Source of the DNA: Spinacia oleracea
Taxonomy: Eukaryota; Streptophyta; Magnoliopsida; Caryophyllales; Amaranthaceae
NCBI RefSeq assembly: GCF_020520425.1
Contig: NC_079492.1
Coordinates: 38,691,542 to 38,755,541, forward strand
Direction of reading: 5' to 3'
DNA: 64,000 nucleotides
Below the pieces are notes generated by a model that was not told the DNA's origin, did no database searches, and saw only the letters and a list, made by a program, of their open reading frames with translations. The stretch's first letter is position 1, and the number at the start of each line of letters is the position of its first letter. The position numbers were made by a program, and so were the translations under genes. This document shows positions 34,585-46,949 of the stretch, in pieces.

Positions 34585-35798
34585 CTGTTGACAGAGAAAA
34601 CAGAGGATTATTAGCACAAAAGCACCAAAGTTTATATTACAGAACTTATGGTTAGCTCCATTAACATGCACAAGAATAAAAGAGAGCAATAATGCATGTA
34701 AGTTTAAAAAAGAAAGACCATGTAAGTTAATAAACAAAAGAATTAAACAAACGAAATAAAAGACAAGAGAATTTCAATTTTCATTGACTAAATAAAAACA
34801 CTAAGCATTTGAAAGAGTTGGCTAGCTTTCTTTTCAGAGGGTCAGTAACTAAAACAATGCACTTGGTGTTCACATCTATGTAGTTGACACTAAAGACAAC
34901 TGTTGACTGAAAAGGGTAAGCACAGCTCATGATTCATAGCTATATACTGACAAATAACTCTTAAACATCCACCATCAATAGTAAACTAGATAGGTGATCT
35001 AAACCCATTGTTTTTAATTCTGAGACAAGAACAGAGAAGATAAAAAAATAGCTGACTCGCTTCTCTGAAATGCAGAACATGAATTATTGACAAGTAAAAA
35101 GCGGTTAGATTCAGATCATCAATTTATACGTGACTTACAAGAGCATGTCATACCCGTACTGACAACAAAAAGAGTACAGGTGCACAAAATACAGCGTGAT
35201 TCTTGGACAACAGAGAATGAAGGATAACACAGCATCAAATAAACCAATTCAATGACAACTGCATAGTAAGCTTCGAAGATTTTTTCAGAATGCATTACCA
35301 TATTGAGTATTTTTGATAAAGATTCAGAAAATCTACTTAGAATGTGGGTATAGTGAAACCTTAATATTCCACATTAAGCACGACAATAACTTAAATAATT
35401 TCTATTAAAACACCCTTAAACATGAAGACAAAGACTGAAACAACTTGAAAAATGCAGGAAATTAAATATATATATACAGTTAGAGCTTAAAGTTGGATAG
35501 TAAGAGTACTTTTGACATCGACCTACCACTATTGCAATTAGATTGATGACAACAATTGATTTAGATAATCCAATGCCCCTAACTTCTATAAAGCAACCTT
35601 ATTATGTTATGTCCACCCTTTTAATCAATTGTATACAATTCTCAATTACAACTGACTGAAAAAAGAAAATTAAAAACAAATGATTACAAGTACTCTGTGA
35701 TTCTTTATTCAGATAATGAAACAACCAAATTCTATAATAAGGCAAAAATTACGTCTCAGATGCACGGGATTCAAAATTTAAGACAGGCAGAATCATAC

Positions 35799-35896
35799 CT
35801 TGAGCCAGAAGGAGAAGGAACAACTATAAAGCAATTCAGCTCATTTAATTTGGCAAGACTGGTACCCCCAATGTGATGGTCTCTGAGGTATTTGGT
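35799..35896 (-). pseudogene. Captured exon, unidentified
   Basis: A 98-nt open segment (TKYLRDHHIGGTSLAKLNEL, then NCFIVVPSPSGSR) lies exactly between TTTTAG and GTATGA. Its composition is protein-like and it is on the same strand as the DDB1, CAT and DnaJ fragments. I do not recognise the parent gene. Confidence 0.5.
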
Positions 35897-36129
35897 TCTA
35901 AAATCATCAACAAATTCCAAAATCAAATCCAAAACCCTTAACAAATTCCAAAATCAAACAATCCAAACCTAGAATACATCACCAGGGAACACAATCCCAA
36001 TTCGAACAGTAAAAAAAGTTCAAAAAAATCAAAAGAAAAACCTAAAAAATCAAAAGCTAAGAGAAATTAACAATAATTACATACAAAAAACACAAGAATC
36101 GAACTTGAATAACATTTGACTCATAATTT

Positions 36130-36540
36130 ATTGAATAATTAAGCATAAACTAAAAACAATAAAATCAATAAATTTAGGGTTATTTAACCTGTGAGAGAAG
36201 CAGCTAGCGGCAGAGGAAGGGAAGTGGAAGCAGCGGCGGAATTCAGGGTGCCGGCGTTGAGAGCAGCACAGAGAGAGAAGAAAATCAGGAGGAGGAGAGC
36301 TCGAAGGAAGACCGACATCAAATAGAAAGAGGAGGAAGGATAAGATCAGCAACGAAGAATGAGGAAGAGAGAGAAGAGCATTGGTGGTGATGGGGGTGGC
36401 TGTGCAGACTGGACAATCGTCGGCGGCGGCTGTGCGGACTGGAGACGCGAGAGAGCGCAGAGACAAGTGATATGGAGAGTGAAGCGAGCAGCGAGAAGAG
36501 AAGGGGAGAAATATCTGGTTTCAGTACAAAATATTTAATA
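36130..36540 (-). other. Leader-like region near the CACTA right end
   Basis: On the minus strand this is CT-rich sequence with an open frame (MSLRSLASPVRTAAADDCPV...) and a plausible donor at CTCTCACAG followed by GTTAAAT near 36190. It could be a captured promoter or first exon for the minus-strand fragments downstream. Transcription is not shown. Confidence 0.35.
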
Positions 36541-36692
36541 TTTATTTTTTTTGTTTTATTTTTTGTCAATTAAAAGATGCTCTTGTTAGATAAGGGCAGC
36601 TTTTAAACTTTTTTTTTTAAACCATTATAAGTTGCTTTTGTTGTATAAGGGCAACTTTTGATGAGCAACTTATAAGATTTTTTCCTCTAGTG

Positions 36693-37751
36693 AATGAATA
36701 CTCCGGAAACGATGATATTTCCGGAAACGGAAATATGGATCGTATCGGAAATATAAATATTATCCAAGTCGTAGATGTTGCCGGAAACGGAAACATGGTA
36801 CGTATCGAAAAATATTATTGGAAATGGAAATATTGCCGGAATCGGAAATATTGCCGGAAACGGAAATATTGTCAGAATCGGAAATATTATCGAAATCGGA
36901 AAATAATTCCGGAAACGGAAATATTAAATATTTGTTCGAAACGGAAATTAATTCCGGAATCGGAAATATTAAATATTGTTCGTATCGGAAATGAATTCCG
37001 GAATCGAGAATTTAATCGGAAGCGTATCGTACGAATTAGCATCGGACGAGGCCTGCCAGACGAAGGCTCAGCACGAAGCCGGGCCATCGCCCAGCAAGCC
37101 GAAGCGCACCAAACACACGCTGCCAAGCCACGCCAGGCCCAACAATGGCCTTGGCGCGCGCGCGGGGCTGCGACGAAATGGGCTGGCGCTGTGCGTGGGC
37201 CGCAAGGCCTGCGTGCGGTGCTAGCGTATCACTCGAAGTGTGTTACTCGAATCCTAAAGCTACCAGGATTCGTCATATGATTAAATCCTAATCCTAATAA
37301 AGATAGAATTTGTTTAATAGAGTTTTAATAAGATTCTAATTAAATAAATTAGTATCCTAATAGGATTTCAAGTCCTTTTCCATAAACTCTATAAATAGGT
37401 GCCTAGGGTCACATATTTACATCGAGAATTGAAGTATTCAAAGGTAAGATTTTCAAGCAAAAATCAACCACAAACACTTGCCCTATTTAGCCGAAATCTA
37501 TAGTACCTTAAGGGCGATTCTAGTTGGTAAATCTTAAGGCGGATCCGGACGTGCTGTGGACTATCTACGGAGGGACGACACTTGGAGTCCTAAAGACTTG
37601 TTCTTGTTCGGTTCGGGCGCAGCTAGGGAGGGCACGCTACAAAGTGTATGCATCTGAATTATGCTAAATGATTATGTGTTAATAATATGTTTCCTGGCTT
37701 TATGGTTTTTCCGCATGATTTATGTTTATTCATATGTATCATAACCTAACA
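36693..37751 (+). repeat. 5' LTR of the Copia element, second part
   Basis: It continues the LTR after the CACTA insertion and ends CCTAACA at 37751. It contains a TATA-like CTATAAATAGG near 37389 and a stretch rich in CGGAAA/CGGAAT. Confidence 0.95.
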
Positions 37752-37752
37752 G

Positions 37753-37765
37753 TGGTATCACGAGC
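37753..37765 (+). promoter_or_regulatory. Primer binding site of the Copia element
   Basis: TGGTATCACGAGC directly follows the 5' LTR and resembles the complement of the initiator Met tRNA 3' end (TGGTATCAGAGC). Confidence 0.75.
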
Positions 37766-40428
37766 TTCTTATTATTTTCATAATCTAAATTGCATGAACA
37801 TGGTTAAATTTTACAAATTTGCAAGGAATTAAAGGGGTGATTAGTTTTCGTAATTAATTGCAAATTGCGTTTATTTAATTATATGTACGCAGTTTTTCGG
37901 CAGTTTCTTCGTTACTCATCCAAATCGAGTGATTTTTGTGTCAATTCCGCATGTAAAAGGCATTCTAAAATTTTGACAAAAATAGTGTTTTTCGCCGAAA
38001 CCCAGAATTCCCAAATTCGAAGCCTAACTATGACTTTTCGGAGGTTTTAGTTTTTCGAACGCAAAAGTTTGTAAATTTAAGATGTTAAATTAAGTATTTG
38101 CGATTCTTGTTGATAAATCTTGAGTTTTTTATTGACCTACATTTATGTTTAACAATTATGAATGCCTAGACTTGTTAATTATACAACCTTATTTGTAATT
38201 ATGATTAATTTGTTGAAATTCGAATAATTTAGAATTGATTTGTTTTTCATAATTAATTAATAATTTAATTAGGTATCCATGATTAAAATCCACCCTAAAA
38301 ATTGTTAATTTATGTTAAATTTTAAATTTTTATGACCTAGATTTGAATCCATGTTGATCGGAAATTAATTGATTAATAAATTTTCGATTTTTCGCCCTAA
38401 AATTATGAAATTAATATGATTTATTAATTTGTCATTAATTTTGAATTAAAAAATTTTAAATTTTTATAAAGCACGCCCATAAATCTTGCACACACAACAC
38501 AATGGACGCTACGTGTTACCCTTAAGGGGTGTTGTATAGTGCGGGCATGCGATGACGAGCAAGGGAGCTCGTCGCCCATGCGGTACAACGCAGCGAGGAA
38601 GGGCCATGGCACACGAGGACAAGGCAGCACGCTGCCCTTGTGTCGAGTGTTGTGCGAAAAGTGGGCGAGTAGGCAAGGGCGATGGGCCAAGGCGCAAGCC
38701 AGAGAGCAGACGCGTGTGGGCAGCAAGCATGCTGCGCCACAGCGCGCGCTGCCGCGCCCAGCGAAGCAAGCAGACGCGAAGCAAGCAGGCGCGACGAGTG
38801 AGCGGGCTGCGCGCAGCGTGGCCTGTGCTTGCTGCGTTGCGTGTGGCCTGCTTGCGTGGTGCTGTACGATCGGTCGAGGGGCGTTAATCCTCGTGCACTC
38901 GACGGGGCTTGGGCGCAAGCCCAAGTGCTCGTCGTGTTACGATTGAGTCGTTTTGAATTTTAATTTGAAATTTTCAGTTCGGAAATAATTTTAATTAATT
39001 TTAAAATTAATAATTTAAATTGTTTTCTCGGATTTTAATTTTGAATATTATAATTATTATAAATTTTTATTTATACTAATTATTTTACTAAAATTAAACA
39101 TTGAATTAATTTAAATTCATTTAATTCAACTGAAAAATAAATTAAATAAAATGGATTCAATTATAAATTTATATGAGCTTTAAATTTTAATTAAATTTGT
39201 ATGTTTCCGGTTAGACTAGAAATACATTTTTATGTTTAAAATTAGTAAAGCATATGAATTTACTGGTTTAAGTGGGAGCAATTTTAGTCATAAACTCATG
39301 ATTAGGTCTACAAATCCTTTAAGGTTAAACAACTTGATTAGAATTAATAAGGACTGAATAATTGGTAGATTATTGGTGCCCTTGATTAATTGCTTCAAAT
39401 ATTTATGTGATGCATACAATGTGTTTTAACTAACCAATTATGTGGGCCATTCATAATAATGAATGGATGAATGGTATATATTGTATATGTACTGTTTTGC
39501 AGGTTATGAAGTGACTAGTATGGCCCAAATAGGACAGAAAATATGGTCTGCGTACCATTAATTTGAATGTAATTGGTCTAAAGCACCAAATTTGTTTTTC
39601 AATTCAAATATGGTCTGCGTACCATCAAATAGTTGTAATTAGTTTAATTATAGCTTATCCTATTTGAAGAAAATGGCGCCTCCCACGGTGAAATTCAAGA
39701 CGGAGTTTCCAATCCATTTTCAAGACGGACTTTGAAGTTGAAGCTTCAAGATGAAGTCGGGCCATACTAGATCACATTTATCTTATGCATGCTTTAAGTT
39801 ATTTATTGCTTTTAAATATGTCTTAAATATGCATGAGATTGAAGCTTGATTATGTTGCATGATTAAGGATTTTAGTTCACTTAAAATCTAACCAACATAG
39901 TAAGAGCCTTAAGTTCCAAACTTTAAAATTGAGTTAAAAGGTGCCATGCCAAAATAACACTTACTTGGATATCCTTTACATCGATCTTAGTAATAGGTTT
40001 CCGCCATAGCGAGGTGTTACTTATCGATACTAAAGGGGTAAGGTACACAAATAATTGTGAGTACATGTTAGTTTTGGTGAAACTCAACGATATAAGTAAG
40101 GAGTCCTTTTAGGTCGTGGCAAAATCGATAGGTTTACCTAATAAGTTCTTAGACGTACCTATCAACCAAGAGTAGTTTCTAGACTATTAGCAAAAGGCTT
40201 TTGCTTACCTAAAAGATTTTAGAATTGAGTCTAAATACATAATGTGCTTAATTCTTCAATGTATTTTAGGATCTTGGAATCATTTTATTCACACCTGCCG
40301 GAACACATAACTTGAATAAAATGCTTAATGAACATTGAATTATGCATGTATGCTAGAATTTAAGTTTATTAAGAGAAACTGTGAATGATTATTTATTTGT
40401 TTATTCTTTTTCAATTGTAGTTTTAATT
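37766..40428 (+). other. Long untranslated leader of the Copia element
   Basis: About 2.6 kb lies between the primer binding site and gag, mostly AT-rich. A GC-rich block at 38530-38945 stands out. Its open frames on both strands look compositional rather than coding. Confidence 0.6.
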
Positions 40429-43400
40429 ATGGCAAACAAAAATTCATTCAACATTCGATCAATTCTCGAAAAGGAGAAGTTGAACGGGAAAAACTTCCTT
40501 GACTGGCAAAGGAACTTGCAAATAGTTCTTATGCAGGAAGAAAAGGAGTATGTCTTGGAAGAGGCGATGCCCGAAGCCGCAGGCGACGGGGTCACTCAGG
40601 CAGCCCTCAATCGTTGGATTGATGCCAACAAGGATGTGAAATGTCTAATGCTTGCAACCATGAGTGCAGATCTACAGAAAACATTCATCAACTCAGATTC
40701 TTTCACGATCATCAGTGAGTAAAGAACATGTTCCAAGATCTGGCTCGGGTTGAAAGATTCGAGACTCATAGGCAAATTCTTGAGACCAAACTTAAGAAAG
40801 GCGAGCCCGTAAGTCCACATGTTCTCAAAATGATTTGACTCATTGAGAATATGAGTTGGCTGGATCAGCAGTTCTCTGAGGAAATGGCTGTAGACACCAT
40901 CCTCCATTCTCTTCATAACGGGTATGATCAGTTCAAGTTGAACTATAGTATGAATAGTCTGGACAAAACGCTCACTGAGCTTCACGGTATGCTGAAGACC
41001 GCTGAAAAGACGCTCAAAAGTGATAAGCAAGATGTGCTTATGGTGCGTGGGGACAAGTTCAAGAAATCTGGAAAGAAGAGGAATGCTAAGAAAGGTGGCA
41101 AGAAGGCCAGCCCAACTAAGCAAATTGGCGCCAAGTCTGAAAAGAGGAAGGTCAGTCAACCCACTTCTGAATCCGAATGCTTCTACTGCAAGAAGAAGGG
41201 GCATTGGAAGAGAGATTGCTTGAAGCTAAAGGAAGATCAGAAGAACGGAACAGTCGTTCCATCTTCAGGTATTTTCGTTATAGACTGTATACTTGCTAAT
41301 TCAACTTCTTGGGTATTAGATACAGGTTGTGGCTCACACTTATGTTCCAATTCACATGGACTAAGAAGAAGTAGAAAGTTAAGCAAGGGTGAAGTCAACC
41401 TACGAGTGGGAAATGGAGCACGGATTGCTGCATTAGCTGTAGGAACTTATTATTTGTCGTTGCCCTCTGGGCTAGTTTTGGAACTAGAAGAGTTTTTCCA
41501 TGTTCCAAGTCTTACTAAAAACATCATTTCTGTTTCTTGCTTAGATGCTAAGGGATTTTCCTTTTTAATAAAAGACAATAGTTGTTCGTTTTATTTTAAA
41601 GAGATGTTTTATGGATCTGCTAGATTAGTCAATGGACTTTATTTATTAGATCACGACAAACAAGTTTATAACATAAATACCAAAAAGGCCAAAAAGGATG
41701 ATTCAGATCTCACCTATCTGTGGCATTGTCGATTAGGCCATATTAACTTGAAACGCATAGAAAGATTTCAAAAGGAAGGAATTCTAGAACCATTTGACTT
41801 AGAGGATTATGGTAAGTGCGAATCATGTTTACTTGGCAAAATGACAAAGCAACCTTTCTCTAAAGTTGGAGAAAGAGCAACTGAACTATTGGGTTTAATC
41901 CATACAGATGTATGTGGACCAATGAGTACAAATGCTAGGGGTGGTTTCAGCTACTTTATCACTTTCACTGATGACTTCAGAAGATATGGTTATGTCTACC
42001 TAATGAAGCATAAGTCTGAATCCTTTGACAAATTCAAGGAATTTCAGAGTGAGGTAGAGAATCAATTAGGCAAGAAGATTAAGGCACTGCGGTCTGATAG
42101 AGGCGGTGAATATCTGAGCTATGAGTTTGATGACCATCTTAAAGAATGTGGAATTCTATCAGAATTGACTCCTCCTGGAACACCACAATGGAACGGTGTG
42201 TCGGAACGGAGGAACAGAACCTTGCTAGACATGGTTAGATCAATAATGGGTCAGGCCGAACTTCCAATAGAAATTTGGGGACATGCACTAAATACAGCCG
42301 CACTCACTATAAATAGAGCTCCGTCGAAAGCTGTTGAAAAGATTCCATATGAGTTATGGTTTGGAAAGCCTCCAAAAGTGTTTTTTCTTAAGATTTGGGG
42401 ATGTGAAGTATACGTCAAACGATTAATTTCAGACAAACTTCATCCGAAATCTGACAAATGTATCCTTGTGGGCTATCCAAAGGAAACAAAGGGGTATTAC
42501 TTCTACAATACATCTGAGAACAAGGTGTTTGTTGCTCGAGATGGTATCTTTTTGGAAAAGGATCACATTTCCAAAATGACAAGTGGGAGAAAAGTAGACC
42601 TCGAAGAAATTCGAGTCGAACAACAAACTCTAGAGAATGCTCAAGATGACATTCAAGATGAAACTCAGGGATCTTTAGAAGTTTCTGGTGAGAATCATGG
42701 ACAATCTAGGGATGTAACCCCGCGTAGATCGCAGAGATATAGATCTCAACCGGAAAGGTACTTAGGTATTTTGACGAACGAGAGTTATGATGTTCTATTA
42801 CTTGAAAGTGATGAACCTGCGACTTACAAGCAAGCTATAACGAGCCCTAGCTCCAAGCAATGGCAAGAAGCCATGCAATCTGAATTAGACTCCATGTCTG
42901 AAAACCAAGTATGGGATTTGGTCGATTTGCCAGATGGCTACCAAGCCATTGGAAGCAAATGGGTTTTCAAACTGAAAAAGGACAAGGATGGGAAACTTGA
43001 AGTTTCCAAAGCTAGATTGGTTGCAAAAGGTTACAGGAAAGTCCACTGTGGATTACGATGAAACCTTTTCACCAGTTGCAATGCTAAAGTCTATTCGGAT
43101 AATGTTAGCGATCGCTGCATATTACGATTACGAAATATGGCAGATGGATGTCAAAACTGCTTTCTTAAACGGCGTTTTAACAGAAACTATGTTTATGACA
43201 AAGCCTGAGGGTTTTGAGGATCCAAAGAATGCTAAAAAGGTATGCAAGCTAAAGAAATCAATCTACGGATTGAAGCAGGCATCGAGGAGCTGGAATATAC
43301 GTTTTGATGAAGCAGTCAGTGACTTTGGTTTCATCAAGAACGCAGACGAATCTTGTGTATACAATAAGGTCAGTGGGAGCAAAATTTCTTAGTATTATAT

Positions 43401-44390
43401 GTCGACGACATATTACTTATCGGAAATGACATTCCTATGTTGAACTCTGTCAAGATTTGGCTTGGGAAATGTTTTTCGATGAAGGATCTAGGAGAAGCAC
43501 AGTACATATTGGGCATCAAGATTTACAGAGATAGATCTAAAAAGATGATTGGATTTAGTCAAAGCACTTATATCAATAAGGTGCTTGATAGGTTCAAGAT
43601 GGCAGACTCCAAGCGAGGCTACCTACCCATGTCTCATGGAATGACTCTAAGCAAGACTCAGTGCCCAAAAACACTTGATGAGCGTAGACGAATGAATGGG
43701 ATTCCATATGCATCATTGATTGGTTCAATAATGTATGCTATGGTATGTACACGCCCGGATGTTGCGTACGCACTCAGTGCTACGAGCAGATAACAGTCAG
43801 ACCCAGAAGAGGCACATTGGACTGCTGCCAAGAATATTCTGAAGTACCTGAAAAGGCACAAAGATGACTTCCTGGTCTATGGTGGAGATGATGAATTAAT
43901 TGTTAAAGGCTATACGGACGCAAGTTTCCAAACCGACAAAGATGATTTAAGATCACAGTCTAGGTTTGTCTTCTGCCTCAACGGAGGTGCAGTAAGCTGG
44001 AAAAGTGCTAAGAAAAACACTATTGCGGATTCTACAACTGAAGCGGAGTACATTGCTGCACATGAAGCAGCAAAGGAAGCTATATGGCTAAGAAAGTTCA
44101 TAGGTGAACTTGGTGTAGTCCCCTCCATTAAAGGACCATTAGCCCTGTATTGTGATAACAACGGAGCTATTGCACAGGCAAAGGAGCCTAGACACCACCA
44201 AAGAGTCAAGCATGTACTTCGTAGATTTCACCTTCTACGAGAGTTCGTTGAAAGAAAAGAAGTCGAGATAAGAAAGATTGGAACTGATGACAACATATCA
44301 GATCCATTGACTAAACCTCTGCCGCAGGCGAAGCACAACTCGCACACTGCAGCTATGGGAATCAAGCATATTGGAGAATGGCTTTGATGT
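40429..44390 (+). pseudogene. Copia gag-pol coding region (fossil)
   Basis: The gag part (about 40429-41230) starts MANKNSFNIRSILEKEKLNG and carries the zinc knuckle CFYCKKKGHWKRDC. Protease shows LDTGCGSH. Integrase (about 41700-42300) shows the HRLGH-like zinc region and the core motifs HTDVCGP, SDRGGEY and GVSERRN. The RT region (about 42780-43790) shows KWVFKLKKDKDG and MDVKTAFLNG. RNase H lies at about 43800-44390. The region is broken in about four places, so the copy is defective. Confidence 0.9.
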
Positions 44391-45214
44391 CCTTGTTTAA
44401 TGTTTTAAAGTTTTAAAGTTTAATACTTTGTAAAACATTATTGGTTAATCATTCACAATAAATGAATAGAATTTATTTTGCCATTTAATTTGTGGTTTAT
44501 TAAATGATGAGTCCCTTCAATTTGACGAAATATTCAAGATAGACTAAGAAATGTCTATCAAGTGAACTTGAATGTCAAAAGTTGAAAATGTTCCCTGGTT
44601 GGAGTTTTCTATAAATATGGACGCATAGAAAACGTTAGACGACTAGAATGCAAGATGACTAGTAGTTCTGTTTCTTGAACTATGTGGACATGGCAATGTC
44701 GTAAGCATTTGCATAGATACTTACTTTGGGATCACTAGTATCGGACAGACCTATGAAACTTTACTGTAAGAGATGAAAATCTCTCATAAGTAAATTTCAT
44801 TAAAATTATTAGACACTAAATCCTCAATACCTGAGTGATTTGAGATTACTTGTTTGAGAACTGGTTACTTTGACGTTGACCAACCGTAGCACCGTAAAAG
44901 GAGGCTATAAAGGCAACGCTCAGGTATTCACCTATCAAACGAAGTCTAATCTCAAGATCGTAAGATTGGGATTGTCCTCCCATAAATCGGGATGAGATGC
45001 TTAAAAGTTGTACAAGGACACTCGGAGAGCTAGAAACTGTAAAATGCATGGCCGTGCTCGGATGAATCATAGGCTATGATTATCTGTTTATTTGATCAGT
45101 TGAACTCTGAAACCGAGAAAAACCTCTGGACGATATAAGGATGACAACTCTTACCTTATGTTCAAGAGCAAGCATCGAGCGACAAAGGAATTAGGAAATG
45201 CACACTTGTCCCTA

Positions 45215-45230
45215 AGGACAAGTGGGAGAC
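45215..45230 (+). promoter_or_regulatory. Polypurine tract of the Copia element
   Basis: GGACAAGTGGGAGA immediately precedes the 3' LTR, in the usual position for plus-strand priming. Confidence 0.7.
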
Positions 45231-46609
45231 TGAAGGAAATAATGCCCTTGGTCCAAGTATGCATTTAATGTTAAGTCTAATAAATGCGGTTCAGTATTAA
45301 TTAACAAGTTAATAATTCAGTGAGATCAAGTGAGCTGAATGCCTAGCTAGAGGTCGCTTCAGTTCAAGTGGAATTAATGATATTAATCCACAGCTTACTC
45401 TTGACTGAACCCGTAGGGTCACACAAATAGTAGGTAAACGGATCAAGTATTTAATGGAATTAAATACTCCATCTATGGATATTCGGAATCGACGGATCTA
45501 GGTTTTAGTGGGAGCTGAGATCGTCAAAGGCAAGAAATGAATACTCCGGAAACGATGATATTGCCGGGAACGGAAATATGGATCGTATCGAAAATATAAA
45601 TATTATCCAAGTCGTAGATGTTGGCGGAAACGGAAACATGGTACGTATCGGAAAATATTATTGGAAATGGAAATATTGCCGGAATCGGAAATGTTGCCGG
45701 AAACGGAAATATTGTCAGAATCGGAAATATTATCGAAATCGGAAAATAATTCCGGAAACGGAAATATTAAATATTTGTTCGAAACGGAAATTAATTCCGG
45801 AATCGGAAATATTAAATATTGTTCGTATCGGAAATGAATTCCGGAATCGAGAATTTAATCGGAAGCGTATCGTACGAATTAGCATCGGACGAGGCCTGCC
45901 AGACGAAGGCCCAGCACGAAGTCGGGCCATCGCCCAGCAAGCCGAAGCGCACCAAACACACGCTGCCAAGCCACGCCTGGCCCAGCAATGGGACACGCTG
46001 CCAAGCCACGCCTGGCCCAGCGGGGCTGCAACGAAATGGGCTGGCGCTGTGCGTGGGCCGCAAGGCCTGCGTGCGGTGCTAGCGTATCACTCGAAGTGTG
46101 TTACTCGAATCCTAAAGCTACCAGGATTCGTCATATGATTAAATCCTAATCCTAATAAAGATAGAATTTGTTTAATAGAGTTTTAATAAGATTCTAATTA
46201 AATAAATTAGTATCCTAATAGGATTCCAAGTCCTTTTCCATAAACTCTATAAGTAGGTGCCTAGGGTCACATATTTACATCGAGAATTGAAGTATTCAAA
46301 GGTAAGATTTTCAAGCAAAAATCAGCCACAAACACTTGCCCTATTTAGCCGAAATCTATAGTACCTTAAGGGCGATTCTAGTTGGTAAATCTTAAGGCGG
46401 ATCCGGACGTGCTGTGGACTATCTACGGAGGGACGACACTTGGAGTCCTAAAGACTTATTCTTGTTCGGTTTGGGCGCAGCTAGGGAGGGTACGCTACAA
46501 AGTGTATGCATCTGAATTATGCTAAATGATTATGTGTTAATAATATGTTTCCTGGCTTTATGGTTTTTCCGCATGATTTATGTTTATTCATATGTATCAT
46601 AACCTAACA
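45231..46609 (+). repeat. 3' LTR of the Copia element
   Basis: It is 1,379 bp, TGAAGG...TAACA, uninterrupted, and provides the empty-site reference for the CACTA insertion in the 5' LTR. Confidence 0.96.
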
Positions 46610-46949
46610 GTGGTTTGGGGCTCCTCTTCACCCGTACCAGGCTTTGGTGCTGCTGCATTTTTTTTAGTTAATAGTTGTAATTTTTTATCCTTTTTGTTAC
46701 ATTTTTTTGCGTAAATATTTTGTTTAGTCAAGAATAATTCCCTTTTAGTTAAGAATAACTCTATGTTAGTTACAATTTTGGTTCATCTCCTCTGATTGTG
46801 AGCTTCGGTTTAGTTATTCATATTCATTGTTTTAGTTAAGAATTTTATTGTTTTAGTTATGTTTTAATTATATTTAGTTATAAAATAAAATGGATTAGTT
46901 GCGGTTTTTTTTCAATTATTATTTTACTTATATTTTTTTTGTATTTAGT

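Larger units (their letters stand above)
26676..36692 (-). mobile_element. CACTA (En/Spm) transposon carrying host gene fragments, non-autonomous
   Basis: The right end reads CCTCTAGTG, the inverse of CACTAGAGG. The left end reads GACTAGAGGAAAAAACTT, with the outermost C replaced by G. The TIRs continue as ATAAGTTGCTC. The 3-bp target duplication AAT lies at 26673-26675 and 36693-36695, and the intact 3' LTR confirms the empty site. Subterminal palindromes built on AAGTTGCCCTTGTTGCAAAC are typical of CACTA ends. No transposase was recognised. Instead the 10 kb holds tandem repeats and exon fragments on the minus strand. Confidence 0.92.
26368..46609 (+). mobile_element. Ty1-copia LTR retrotransposon (fossil) with a nested CACTA
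   Basis: Both LTRs start TGAAGG and end TAACA. The element is flanked by the 5-bp target duplication GTGGT (26363-26367 and 46610-46614). The order gag, protease, integrase, RT, RNase H is diagnostic of Ty1-copia. The LTRs differ at roughly two percent by eye, plus one small rearrangement, suggesting an insertion of about a million years or less. The coding region is broken, with about four interruptions. The CACTA transposon sits in the 5' LTR. Confidence 0.95.

Noticed and set aside
36690-37280. 196-codon frame in the LTR and its twin at 45578
   Set aside because: These are translations of the CGGAAA repeat and GC-rich part of the LTR, not genes.
38424-38946. Long overlapping frames on both strands in the GC-rich block
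   Set aside because: Frames are open on several strands at once because of GC richness. No domain is visible.
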